A stretch of 64,000 nt of DNA from Clavelina lepadiformis (lineage: Eukaryota > Chordata > Ascidiacea > Aplousobranchia > Clavelinidae). Positions 47,549 to 64,000 of this stretch are shown here, piece after piece. Position numbers and translations under genes: made by a program. Location: contig NC_135243.1 of NCBI RefSeq assembly GCF_947623445.1, positions 3,598,501-3,662,500 of the forward strand, in the 5' to 3' direction. Below the pieces are notes generated by a model. The model saw only the letters and a program-made list of their open reading frames with translations. It was not told the origin of the DNA and did not search any database. How positions within the stretch are numbered: the stretch's first letter is position 1; every line of letters starts with the position of its first letter.

Positions 47549-50149
47549 TTCTTCCTTAAGCCGATTTATTGAAAACTTAGCTCAGCATTCTATGGGTGAT
47601 AGTCTGGATGAGCGATCAAAAAAAATTTCAGTTTTTACAATTTACCTTTTTGCCATGCATTACAAACAAGTACGAAAGAAAAATAAATTAAGCTATTTAG
47701 GTAACCAACAGTGCAAATTTGACACATTTTCGTTTTATTAGTAAATGAAGGCCCAGCATGACATGTGAAATATTACATATTACACATGTGAAATATTACT
47801 AGCTAGCTAATAATCACAATGTGCTTTTCTCTTTTTCGCAGCAGACATTATTTGTTGAGGCTATTAGGAAAACAGTAATTAACTTTTAATCTAGTTACAT
47901 GTTTTCCACAGGTTTTAGCAATATACGTGAACCTGCAATTAACAGACAGTTAACAAATGAAAACAAACTCGCATCACTTATGTTAAGTCGTATTGCGTCC
48001 TTGAAACTAAAACGTGCATTTTTTGTGCGAGCATGGGTTGGAATCCAACCAGCTGACTATAGCAGTCAGTTCTGACTACCTTAAATTTAACATCTTATTT
48101 ATGACATACGAAACTTAGATTCAGCTTTCACATTTTGTTGGAAATTATCGTTTCATCGTTAATAATAATGAAATAAAGCTTGAACCTCTGTATATAACTT
48201 TTCGCTGACTGAAGTGTGACTTAGATATCCTTCGAACACTCACTGTGAATTATTCAACTATTGTCCAAGTGATAATTGCTAAAGATAATTGTTAGGGTAG
48301 TGAAGGATTTTCGTTATAAATACAAATAGTCTTGCATTCTCAATATGACGTAAGAATTAACGCTATGTGATTGGGAGGTTACTGGTTGTGTTTTCCATAT
48401 GTTTGCCGTTATAGCTGTAGTTAACCTTTACTTAAGATGGAAAAACATCAAGAAGTGGATTGCTAGCGCTCCAAGTTAACCAGGCTAATAGAAAAAAAAT
48501 ACTGAAACTATCACTCAGTCCACATTTATTTCATTACAATATGCGGTCCATTATATTTTGCTTGAAGACCCACATTTGGGCCGCGGCCCTCTGTTTGCCA
48601 ACCGCTACTTTACACCTTTACAATACTTTTAGTGTAGCTCGCTTTGGGGGGACCCCCGAGAACTTCCAGCTCGCGCTTCAAAGAATTTTCAAGCTGGGCA
48701 AAGTTAGGCTACGCTCAACCCTTCGTACTGAAACAAATCGTAACTGGCCTGTCAAAAATCAATGCCTCCTTGAAATATAACACCTTATGGAACATTCATA
48801 TACGCAAAAGTAGGACAATTTTCCTTGTTTGACGACATATAATCTGCAGCAGCCATTAAATTTTTACTACTGTCCTTCAGCCGATCAGCAAGAAGAAAGA
48901 CCAGACCTACGTGATTCATTGTTATTGCAAACGTTTGTGGTAGTTTTACCACAAAAACATAATATCAGCGTTTCATATCGTTTATTTTTGCTATGAACTG
49001 AGGCGAGCAAAAATATGGTGCAAATCATTGTTACAACATTAAAACAACAAATGCTTACGCAAAACTCATAAACTATAAAAGGCAGCTTAGTTATAAAAGT
49101 TAAAAATGTACACGAAATTTACCACAATTGTAGTAATAAAATGACAATTTAGCATCAGCAAAAGACCCATATACATAAATAAAAATGATATCTCAAAAAT
49201 TTATTAAAAAAATCAAATACTTTTTAGGATGAAAAACCTAATTGAAATCCGAAAAATCTTAGAAATTAGATAACGCAACGTTTACAATATGCGTACGGTT
49301 ACAGTAACCTCTACGGTGACGTCGTTTGCGGCCATTTTTAGTTAGAGTGCCATGGTGTTTTGAGTAAACTTCAACTGCAAAATTTTAAAACATTTTGATT
49401 TGCTTGGAACGTAGCAACGGATATTTGACCAGCAAGCTTCAGTTCACGACACAACGCCAAAATATTTATTTTTGCACGCACAGTCTGTTGTCAAAAACTG
49501 TCTTTTTAAGTCAGTTTAGCGATTTTTTTCTGAACCTGAGACCCATTTTTTCAATAAACGTTTGGCTGTTGTACAAATGAAATGCAAACTTTAGTTATAC
49601 CGCACCATGTTTATACGTTGAACTTAACTTCTAAAGTTCTGTTAGTTGGACAGTTCACGCTAGAATTTTTATTTTTTGTATTTTCAAGATGTGCATTTTC
49701 AACTGCAGAGTAACCCATAGCCGTTTTTAGCAAGACCTTTCGTATGCCAAACAACTCAAGTGTTGTTGTGGTTCAATTGGTAAGTGCAGGTGTGCAAAAA
49801 TGCTTTGGCACACTGAAAGTGCACTCGTGTATAAGCAGTTACACCGTTTGAATTGTTCAATCTTTGAATCAATTGAACATTTGAATACACAAGTTTTGTC
49901 CAAATGTCATTCGTATACTTTTATATCATTACATTATTATATTATATATCATTATACTATTAATTATAATTCACTTGAAGTTTTAAAAAGCATAGTAACT
50001 TGTTTTCTGATGTGTTACATTTACCATTGGAGTCTGGTGATGAATCCAATTGCTTTCTGTTATAATTTTGTGTTTTTTGCAGATTACAAAATAATTAAGC
50101 CATAACCAGTTTTTTTGTTCAAATAATTCGTCTAAAATAAACCTCGATT
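47549..50149. other. Divergent promoter region between FCP1 and PIH1D1
   Basis: No supported gene in 2.6 kb. A GC-rich scrap near 48570-48607 (GGGCCGCGGCCC then GTTTGCCAACCGCT) resembles one end of a hAT element; its partner was not found. Confidence 0.5.
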
Positions 50150-51052
50150 ATGGAGCAAGGCGACACTGATCGAACTTCGGAACTTTTCAACGTAGGATCC
50201 AAACTGGAGGGTATGTCGGATGAGGAGATTCAAGAGCTTTATCAGAATCTACTCACTTCCAATGATTCAAACACTCCTCCGGCTTCAGAACACAATTGGA
50301 GCAAGATCAAACCGACACCTGGATGCTGCATAAAGACTAAAAACACAAAAACAAACGAGAAAGTCTTCATAAATATCTGCACATCGAGTAGTGTGCCTAC
50401 TCCAGATAGCATCACTGAAGAAAAGCTCTTAAAGATGCTTGATAATCTGGAAAACCCCAATCAAATGGTCGATTACAAAGTTCCCATGAGTGTCGGGCCC
50501 CCACATGCTGAGATTGATAATAAAGGGAATGGATGCACCGCTTATGATGTCATAATCAGTCCAAATTATTTGCATACCATCAACAATAGCAAGATATTTT
50601 TTGGTTTTTTTATGAGTATTGTGTTTGAGGCTTTGCTGAACAAACACGAGGTTGATTTGGAGAGGAAGTGGATTTTATTGAAGACGAAAAAGTTTTTAGG
50701 CAGTTTGGATAACCAGGCCGTCAGAAAACAAACTCTCATCCAAGAACTTCCTTCGTCAACTAGCCCACTCGTATCAGAAGTTGCCTCTGCTAAGAAGCCA
50801 AAATTTGAGATTGTGAAAGAACCAGAAAACGATCCTGATTTCCTCATTGCTGAAATAAAGCTGCCTGAAATTAAAAGCGCAAAATCAGTCATCGTCGATG
50901 TTGGAAAGGATCGTCTTGTTGTTTGTACTCGGCCTAAATTGTACGAGCTCGATATTTTTCTACCTTACAGCTTAGTACAAGAAGAATGTGGCTCCCAATT
51001 CAATATTCAATCACATATTCTCACCATTACCATGCCTGTCTTGAAACACTGA
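50150..51052 (+). CDS. PIH1D1: PIH1 domain-containing protein 1 (PIH1D1), intronless
   Basis: Single 300-residue frame (human 290). The PIH domain (residues about 50-170) has PGCCIKTKN, KVFINIC, VDYKVPMSVGPPHAEID and GNGCTAYDVIISPNY, all PIH1D1 hallmarks. KWILLKTKKFLGS and LIQELPSS link to a C-terminal CS-like beta domain (about 225-300) ending ILTITMPVL. PIH1D1 is the adaptor of the R2TP chaperone complex (with RPAP3, RUVBL1 and RUVBL2). Through it HSP90 assembles snoRNPs, PIKK kinases and RNA polymerase II. The start is the first Met of the frame. Absence of introns stands out among intron-rich neighbours. It converges with UBE2C. Confidence 0.93.
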   Translation: MEQGDTDRTSELFNVGSKLEGMSDEEIQELYQNLLTSNDSNTPPASEHNWSKIKPTPGCCIKTKNTKTNEKVFINICTSSSVPTPDSITEEKLLKMLDNLENPNQMVDYKVPMSVGPPHAEIDNKGNGCTAYDVIISPNYLHTINNSKIFFGFFMSIVFEALLNKHEVDLERKWILLKTKKFLGSLDNQAVRKQTLIQELPSSTSPLVSEVASAKKPKFEIVKEPENDPDFLIAEIKLPEIKSAKSVIVDVGKDRLVVCTRPKLYELDIFLPYSLVQEECGSQFNIQSHILTITMPVLKH

Positions 51053-51620
51053 AAACGACTGGAGTTTGACAATTTTGAAATTATATGAGAATTTTACAAA
51101 TATAGTTTTTATTTTGTATTTAATATTTGCATCCACTTGCATGTACTTTCGTTCAATGTCTTGCACTCAAGAAAGAATAGAAACTTCGCAAGTTACAGAT
51201 AAACGTCGATCGTATGAATGATAGATAGTGAGCTAATAATTATAAGTGACTACTTGTAAATAATTAGTCATGAATTTAGGAAACCATAAATGCATGGTGT
51301 TACGAGAACATAAGTAGACCGGGAAGTAGTGAGCATATCACAGGTTTTTAAAGAGTTTTTATTCAAACACAATACAAACAATAAAGACCAAGCAATAATG
51401 TATGTGATGAGATCAGTTAAGATTTGAAAAATCACGCAAAAACACAGACGATTGTCAGAATACAAAGTGTAGTTGCTTAATTTCAATTAAAACCTTCTAA
51501 AATTTCTTTATAAATCAAGCTTTGGCTCCAAGAAGAGTTGCTTTGGTTGTTGTAAAATTGACAATAAAATGAGATGGATGTTTTATGAGGCTGATGGCAG
51601 CAGTGTTGGTTCTTGTTACG
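51053..51620. other. Convergent 3' region between PIH1D1 and UBE2C
   Basis: Non-coding and AT-rich. Candidate polyadenylation signals are AATAAA at 51380 on the plus strand and TTTATT at 51358 for the minus strand, so the two 3' UTRs may touch or overlap. Confidence 0.45.
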
Positions 51621-53525
51621 TCATAAAGTACTCTTTGCATGTTTCTCATAATGATTTAATAGATGCTTCTTGTAAACTAAAAATACAAAATGAATTCCAG
51701 TAAATCACCCAAAAACATTACATACTTAAAATGAACATATCAAATAAAATAGCGTATTCTAATAAGATCCCGGTATATTTTTATTCTTCAAAGCAGTCCT
51801 TTATTTTCCCAATAGAATAATGTTGCTAAGAGTTCATAAATAGCACTTATAAATTTAAACAGCAAGTCTTAGTTGACAAGCCGCCTTATAATCTACTACC
51901 TGCTTGTGAAGACCACATGTCTGCCGCTTGAACGTTTAAAGGACTTTCATTATTTGGTTCTAAATAAGGAAGAAACGCAAATGAATAGATCCCAGTAAAT
52001 TAGTTCATTTATCGCTTTGTTTTAGTAATTTTTCCAGAACTTACTAAGTTTCGTGTAAATTTATTTGATCGAATTCATTGACAACCATTTGCAAATACCT
52101 CCTAATAATGATTGGATAGACAACAGTATGGTGCGGACTTCATACAGCGCTGACCACTTTTCTTTTAAAATGTCAAGACAGATGTTGCCATGCTCGTCAA
52201 CATTGGGGTGAAAGCACGGTGTGTGAAAGCGAACAGTAGGGGGCTCATAGGGGTATGCGCTTGAAAATTCAAGGGTTAACCTGTACTTCAACCCTTCATA
52301 AACCTGAAACAATATCATGCCTGTTATTAGTTAGTCAGAGAAAGTAAAACAGTTTGTTTTATGGTTAATTATATACTGAGAACCCTTGATAAGATCAAAA
52401 AAAAGTACAAATTCTTTTAAATATTCACAAGATATTGTGACACCAGAGATTTTCAATCCTATAAAACAAAGAACAGCTACATACAACTTACATTTTAGAT
52501 TTTACCAGAAGTTTTACAAACAATAGTTTATTAACATAACGGAAGCATAACAATCTTAAATCAAAGACACATATAGATTAATTATATACCGTATCTTTAG
52601 GCCCCTCTATCGTACCAACCCAGTGAAATAGATTGTCGCCTTCCGGAAATGCAGAAACGCCTTTTTCTGCTGACATCTAAATCACATGATAAAAACGGGT
52701 TGATTTTCTCAGATGATTACTTATGAAGTCACAACAAAATATCAAATACTTTAACATTGCAAGTGGCTCTAACTTAGAACTACCAACATTATGACAGACT
52801 GCCAGTGTGGTATAGTTTGTAGTAGATTTGTAAATACAGTAGTATTATGCAGTATGCAATATTCCATCAAGATTTTTTCCGCACAAAGCAAAGGGCTAGG
52901 CACAGTGTGGTATCTATTATTCATATGTACACAATTGCAAACTCATCAGTCTGGGCTACAACAGCATAGATTCCAATGATAAAAAATTTTAATGATCCGT
53001 ACCATTAGCCCCATGAGTTCTTGCTGCAACCTGAAAATAATGAAAGAAATTTTAAGCAAACACGATATCATAATTCAGTTAAATTGCAATTTCTTCATGT
53101 ACATGGACATAATGATCCATTAGAACAACTACTCTATATTTGAGTGAAAAGTTTGCAAAATGAGGAGCTGAGATTCTTTTCACAACAAATATGAATGTGG
53201 ATGCATCCAACTTTCCAATCATAAATTAAGTGTAATCTAATTATGATGCATTCCAAATTATATATAGATAGATAAGTGTAACTTCCATCCAAACCAGGCG
53301 AATAAACTATTATACAATAAATGCTTATTGTTCATTTATTAAATCAGCCACACTTTGCAAATTTTATACTGGGAAAGTATAAGGAAATGTTCATATTTTC
53401 AAACTTCAATTTTACCGCTTCTTAACTGAAACAGAATCTTTTTTCGTTGCTGTGGTATCTTTTGCTTTTCTGGAGTTTGCTGAGTTTACCACAACTGTAG
53501 CAGGATTGACATTCTGCGATGACAT
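51621..53525 (-). CDS. UBE2C: Ubiquitin-conjugating enzyme E2 C (6 exons)
   Basis: Minus-strand exons 53525-53416, 53030-53003, 52676-52590, 52303-52099, 51959-51900 and 51676-51621 join into 181 aa (human UBE2C 179). A Lys/Ser-rich N-terminal extension precedes the UBC fold ([30 protein letters not shown]). The HPN motif is at about 107-109, with catalytic Cys117 in [24 protein letters not shown] (the region holding the human destruction box) and EPNNESPLN follow, then the terminal helix [15 protein letters not shown]2C charges the anaphase-promoting complex to start ubiquitin chains on cyclin B and securin in mitosis. Exon 2 is only 28 nt but its sequence (LQQELMGLM) fits the family exactly. 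The gene is head to head with RAB2 across 4.9 kb. Confidence 0.95.
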
Positions 53526-56500
53526 TTTTAATTAAAACTGTAAGTTGGCGAGTTGGTGAATCAGCAGACCAGTCTGTCTGATGTAGGTCTATGAATGAAA
53601 AAAATTAAAAGAATCGTTTATTAAAAAGATCTAATTTCCATCATTGAAGATTTTGAAAAAAGTATAAATTATAGTAGCCGGTGACAAACAGTCTTAGAAA
53701 ACAACAATCAAACAAAATGCGTAACTATCACATTTAATAAAACTTGGCAAATAAAGCAACACATATCCTAGCTTCCTCCAACACATACAACATATATCTA
53801 AGCTAGTCAGTCGAATTTTCATTTGTCTGTCAATCACCAATTTACAATGAAAGTGCAATTTTTCTTTTTGGTGATCAACAAGAAACATAGTTTTGGATTT
53901 TGTAGTCATGCTAATCTTCCATTCAAATGGCACCAATTCAGACATTGTAAGATAAATCCTGCACATTTTAAGCCCTCAAGACATTGAGCGTTTGTGACTT
54001 TTTCTCATCTGTTAACTGCCAGTGAGACTTTGTTTTAATTGTGCTGTAAGTGTTTAATTGTCAGCGCTACACTTTTTTCCCATAGGCCTAGTAGATAACA
54101 AAGAAAAATAATCGCGTGGGGCAGTGCTAATTTTTTTAACTGTTTGTTAAATCGAACCTAACAATCAAGCTGCCAATTGAACAGTGATCGAATCAGACGG
54201 TGTTTAACCCTTCGTGGTAACCTTTCCTTTTGAGATAAACTGTAGGCTAACATTAATGTGTGGTTTAATTGGTCAGTCACGAAGTTAGTCAGTTACAAAT
54301 ACGAAGTTACGAACGCGTCTGCGTGGAAAGTCTTAACGTATAAACTTCCATAACATGCGCAAAAGCAGCAAAGAAGCTGACAAACAACGTTATTCTGCAA
54401 ATGAAAGCGGCTGGTCTAGACTAAGCTTTATGCTCTTGCCTGTTCCTCAGCGCCAGCTGGTCCCTCAGTTTTAAACGCAACAATGAGATTGGCGATTGAC
54501 CAATGAGGAAGTGTCATACCTGAATGAATACAGGTACCACGGAAACATAGTAAACAATTCCTGACAAATCAAAATCTTTTAATTGTCGAGTTCTTTGTGT
54601 CTTTCAAAATTGCAGCATTATACAATTATTTTATTATTTGCGTTATTAATTGCCCTTTTTATATTTTGTATATTTTTTAAATTATTTCCAAGTTTTTATT
54701 TGCAATACACTTTGAAATACTATTTTAACAAAATTCTAATTTAAACTAACTTATAACTGCAGATACCCACGAACCCTTTTCCAAAATATTAAACGTGGTA
54801 AATAACGCTAAACCAATGAGTCATCAACAATATTTCCGGTTGGTCGTTGTCGATTTTCTACAGCATGGCGGTATTTGGAAACTTTCTTTATCTGCAAAAC
54901 AGTTTAGAACACATTGTTTTGTGCTTTGATTGTTTTTATAGTTTCTACAACAGTTTTTTGTCAGTTCAGTCAATGTTACAGCGGGATAACAAGCGCTTGG
55001 GCAGTTTAAATCACTTGTCAATCTGCTGTGGGATATTCAATTCAGACATTAATTAGCTTGAGACAATACTGAGCGGTATACTTAAATCGCTTAGGTTTGA
55101 TCGACAGGGAGATTTTCCACAGAGATTTTTGCAGGCGGATGTTACGTTTGTTTTGTTTGACTTACCTTAGCCAAATTTCCCGCCCACTCGGTTAAATTAA
55201 ACAGAAGTAAAATCGATATTTCCTGCCAAGTTAGTCTGATCAGAAATAATCGGTATGAAGATCTTTTTGATTCCTTTTTTCAGAATTTTTGGGTTATTAT
55301 TTTTTATTTTATTACCACATAAAATTGTTTAAATTTAACACGTCTAACATACTACACCCTGATAACAATCAACGTGACTTAATGGGTGTTTGTAAAACAT
55401 CAGAGTTTTACGATCACTTGAAACTTAAAAAGTTGAACCGCTATTAGTGGTTCGCTATCGGCGGTCGCTACTATTTGACCAGTGAGTTACAGATGCATGT
55501 ATTTCTGATATAAATTTGTGAAGTTTTGTCTTCAGTAGGCCAATAATAATCTAAAACTGCTGCTCATTGTAGCGGTAACCTGGTCGTTATTGATCGCTTT
55601 ATTGATTCTGCCTTATGTAGGCCTATAGGCACGGAATATATAGCCTAAGCCCTAATATAAATCGGATAGTTATATACTAGGCTATATAGGATATATAGCT
55701 GTAAACCGTATTACGCAAATAAAGATTCGACGAGATACCAAATTTTTTGATGAATGCTAATTGTCGCTTCATTAAAAAAAATTTAAGCTATAAAAATAAA
55801 TAAATATAAAATGTTCTGAAACAATAAAGAAAAATCTTTAACGTCGTCGTTCTGCAGGCAATCTATTTTGTATTGTTAAATCTTTTCGCCAGTCTGCCTC
55901 CTATCAGTCTGCTGGTAATGGCGAAAAATAAACAATACAATACGAGTAGTTGAAATCCAAAAAGGCTTGCTCAAATTTCTTTTTTTTAAAATAAAACATT
56001 TAATCAAAAAGTATTAGAGGTTTGTTATGAAAATCTGCATCTTCGGACAGAAGAATTTTCGCTCGACTTAAACAATGTGGTGATCTTTCATCGCTCGACG
56101 CCTAGTTACTGTTGACCTTGTCTACTTGCATGTTTCAGTATATCAATATATCTAATATATTTCATTTGTTTTTTGATTTTTATATGGTATTGCGCAAATT
56201 ATTACTATTTATCAGACCTCATGATTAACAAGAGCAGTAGATGTTCTACTTGTCTTTGCCTTGTTTAACAGCGATATAAAATCGCCGCCTTATAACAAAC
56301 ACAAATCGCATTATTGCAAATCCCGCGCTTCCACGTTTCCGCTATGGAGCTGGGGAATTTCAAAATGAGACTTTTATTGCCTTAGCCTATAATTAAGTTT
56401 GATAAGCTGCTTAAATAAAATACGATTGCTTTTGAGTTAAAACGAATTTAGCTGCGTTTACTCCCAAGAAATTTCAAATTACAGTATTTAATTTTCGGTG

Positions 56501-58405
56501 ATTTTTTATTATAAATGAAGATATCTATGTGATGGCCAAGCATAGTGACGTAATTTGGAACTTGGAAGATCAACACGTCCCAAAACCAAACCAAACCAAA
56601 TGGTATTTCGCAGTGAAAAAATGATATTGCAGTGCGGACTATAGGCTAGCTTATAGTTTTTCGCTTCAGTTTATTTTTAATTTAATTCAGTTTGGTTTAA
56701 TTTAATATAGAAAGTTTTTTATGGGTTTAGTGGATTAGGTTTAAAATAGGGTTTAGGTTTAGACAGTGGCCAGCTTATCTCGCAAGCTGCCATAATTTAC
56801 CAGATTTTGGAAACGCAACTTTGCCAACTTGAGTTAGTTGAGTTAACTTGAGTAGGTTAAACACAGCAGCTAAGCTGATAATGCAATTTATAATTTCATT
56901 ATGCAGCCTATACCATCTTTTATGCGCATTAGTGTTTTTCACCCTTGTGTCATTTACAGTCTGACAATTACCGGTATTGGTAACAATCAATCAAATCCCT
57001 GAAACCAAAATGATGCTAAACAATTCTTGTCCCAACAATCTTAATCCAGTGTCTAGGCAAGCTGCTGTGCTGTGTACAGATGTAGGTTTAGGCCTATAAT
57101 AATAATCAGCTTAAAATGTTGTCAATAACTGAAGATCTCACTCATATCAGATCAATTTTTGGCATAATCAGTTTTAATGTTAGCTATTTGCATCACGTAA
57201 TTATTGAAGAGAAGACGTAATTTTAAAGTATAAAATTGGTACACTACGTACAGATTATGTATGTTCCATCAGTTGTAAACAGAAAAATCCATAGGACTAG
57301 GCTACTCCCGACTGGAAAGTTTTCAAAAAGGGCAGTTTTGAATGAGAAATTGTGTCCGACAGGGTGCAAATTTTTGCGTTATGGCGTGCACTGAAACCGC
57401 TTTGTTTATTATGAAATGTCATTCAAACAACCATTTCTTTGTTTATTTATTGTAAATCCATGTGAGGATAAATTAGTTGGGCGTGCACGTTTTTGAATTT
57501 CTTGCTTGCGTGCTGTTGCCACTCCTTCCACTATTACCCATACTGCTGTGTATGGACTAAAAGGTGCTTTAATATTTTTGTTTTTGACCAAAGTTGTCGT
57601 TGCAAAGCAAACATTTTTAACGTTCAACACTTTAACGTTCTTCATCTTCACAAGCAAGGCAAATTATCCTGTTTAAACATCAAGTCATAATAAATAAACT
57701 GACAGTTAAAGCTTCAGCCACCAGGCCTTATTTTGTGTCTTTTTATGCATCTATTATGACTGAAAACTGTTGTCCCATACTTTTCAGTTCGTACTGTGCC
57801 TTTTTCAAGTTTAACAAATATATATACATTCAAGCTATATCTAGTACAGTTTATAGAAGTTATATTCTTCCAAATTTCAAATAAAAAGTCTATATCACAT
57901 ATGAAGTGGCTATCGCAGAGAAATGCTGAAATCACCTAAACCATCTTTCAGGATGTTGCTTTAAACTATTACAATGCAGTTATGGCAAGCAAGCAAGACG
58001 AGCTATGTTGCCCAGCTTTCTGTACGGAGAACACATCTCTTGTGCATATTTTGCAGATGTAAACAACTTAGACATTTTATCTATATAACTTGAACTATCT
58101 ACTTAGTTGTCACATATATATACTTTATGCTTGTGACAGTAGTTGTGTTTGCATTTTCACACCAAGTTAATGACTTACTTCTGCAAATTAGTATTTGGCC
58201 TGCTATTGCTATTTTTTTGACTGCAAAAACAGATAAAAGCAGTAAAAGTAAACTTTAGCAACTGACTAGTGACTAACTAACTGACTAGTTTAGAAACTAG
58301 TATTTCTTACCTGAGTTTTCGCTAAATCTTTCTATACCATTTCAGATCCTTAGTCTTTGAAATATATATATTTAGATTGTTGTTTATAAACTTTTTCTTA
58401 GAAAT
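53526..58405. other. Long divergent spacer between UBE2C and RAB2
   Basis: Nearly 5 kb without a supported exon. Short open frames show no family resemblance. The edges must carry the UBE2C and RAB2 promoters and 5' UTRs. No complete transposon was recognised. Confidence 0.5.
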
Positions 58406-63032
<4,627 letters not shown>

Positions 63033-64000
63033 GCAACCGCGCACACTGTTGCCTTCGAGGTAGGATGAAGGTTCCTCCTCGCAGTCGCGCTTGTTGTAAT
63101 TTCAATTTCTATGTGGTTTTTAGCGTGAAGAAATATTCAGTTATAAATTTTTTTTTTGAAGATCGTTGCCAATGTGCAAAATTTCTGGCGCAATTGTGAC
63201 GTTGTGCAATTGTGACGTTGCGCAATTGTGACGTTGTGCCCGGCTGTGTGCAATTTTGTCGTTTAAACTGCATTATCCTTCAAGAACGCTGATAGAAGCA
63301 AATGTTAATATGATCTCTGTGTTGGTTATTGTCGTAAAATTGTTTCGTATAAAAAGATGAGCGAGCCCAACAGTGTGCATTACGGTGGTCTTAGATGTGG
63401 CCCGTCTTTATAGCAGAACGTCACGTTGCTTCTTTACCCCAAAGATATTTTTGTCGGGTGCCGTGCACTTTGTGTAGGTCCGTTATGTATAAATATATAT
63501 ATAGTTGTAGTTTTATGTATGTGTCGTAATCATGTCCACACCAATCTAGAAACCAAGTACATGAAATACACAAAACTCTAAAAACTTTGGCTTATTCCTA
63601 AACATCTTCTCCCAGAAATAATTAGTAGGTTTATATTTCTGCATTAAGTTAAGTGATTTTATAAGCATTGGCTTAAAACAAGTTTGATTTGATGTTTCAA
63701 TTTTATTCCAACGTTGCTCTATGTGTTATTTGCCTATTATCCGAATATATGATAGAGTGGTTTGGTGGTGTCATATGAAACCTTTAAAATAAGCAAACAA
63801 TTCTGTTTAAAATTTATGACTGTGTAGGTAAAAGTTTTGAAAATATTCTGTTCACTTATTTCAAAACACTTCTGAAATGTGCTCCTATGTCTGACCCCAC
63901 CTGCATTGTAATTGTAACCACCATGTCGTATTTTTTTGTAAAACGGGTGCTTTGTATGATTGAAACGCAGTGAAAATAAATGTTGACTTCATTGGTTAGA
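63033..64000 (+). other. RAB2 3' UTR and flank
   Basis: Non-coding. Contains three 16-bp tandem units at 63189-63236 and an AATAAA at 63975-63980, about 940 bp after the stop codon, which would make a long 3' UTR if used. Confidence 0.6.
63189..63236. repeat. Three 16-bp tandem units (YGCAATTGTGACGTTG) in the RAB2 3' UTR
   Basis: Units at 63189-63204, 63205-63220 and 63221-63236 differ only at the first base (C or T). Each contains GTGACG and CAATTG. Confidence 0.88.

Noticed and set aside
49770-49800. tRNA-like 5' half (GTTCAATTGGTAAGTGC)
   Set aside because: No anticodon arm, T-arm or acceptor partner follows, so it is likely chance.
54824-55056. Opposite-strand frames of 65-69 codons in the UBE2C-RAB2 spacer
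   Set aside because: They mirror each other, lack any recognisable motif, and have no supporting splice or promoter context.

Overview
This window reads as nuclear DNA of a small-genome invertebrate deuterostome, most likely a tunicate (ascidian). The reasons are AT-rich non-coding DNA, closely packed genes with many short GT-AG introns, and chordate-type orthologues (CEP72, PRPSAP, CTDP1/FCP1, PIH1D1, UBE2C, RAB2) whose exons could be chained in frame by hand. The species assignment is inference; the gene identities come from reading the translations. No virus-derived element, CRISPR array or bacterial feature was seen.

Region 1 (about 0.8-12.8 kb) is an array of five three-exon genes for small (127-134 aa) profilin-like proteins, closest in my reading to profilin-4. 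Orientations are +,+,-,-,+. Exon 2 is 145 or 148 nt and exon 3 is 107 or 110 nt in every copy, with the same intron phases. Decayed exon-2 fragments lie between copies. Copy 5 carries a hAT-type non-autonomous transposon in intron 1.

Region 2 (12.8-18 kb) is gene-poor, with one intronless orphan seven-transmembrane gene. Region 3 (18-32 kb) holds CEP72 (-, 14 exons, centrosome), arranged head to head with PRPSAP (+, 10 exons, non-catalytic PRPP-synthetase partner).

Region 4 (32-40 kb) is accessory. It has two non-autonomous DNA transposons, a duplicated pair of four-transmembrane genes, and a small DEG/ENaC-like ORF. Between the two four-TM genes lies a roughly 250 bp copy of the FCP1 BRCT exon plus a tRNA-Pro gene, and a hAT element has landed inside that tRNA copy. 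The intact tRNA-Pro lies in an FCP1 intron near 42.9 kb.

Region 5 (40.9-64 kb) is housekeeping: FCP1/CTDP1 (-, 18 exons, RNA polymerase II CTD phosphatase), head to head with an intronless PIH1D1 (+), which converges with UBE2C (-, 6 exons), which is head to head with RAB2 (+, 8 exons). Apart from the tandem families, the genes share no obvious pathway. Notable whole-window signals are the profilin-like array, the transposon-split tRNA, and a strong excess of the palindrome TGACGTCA.
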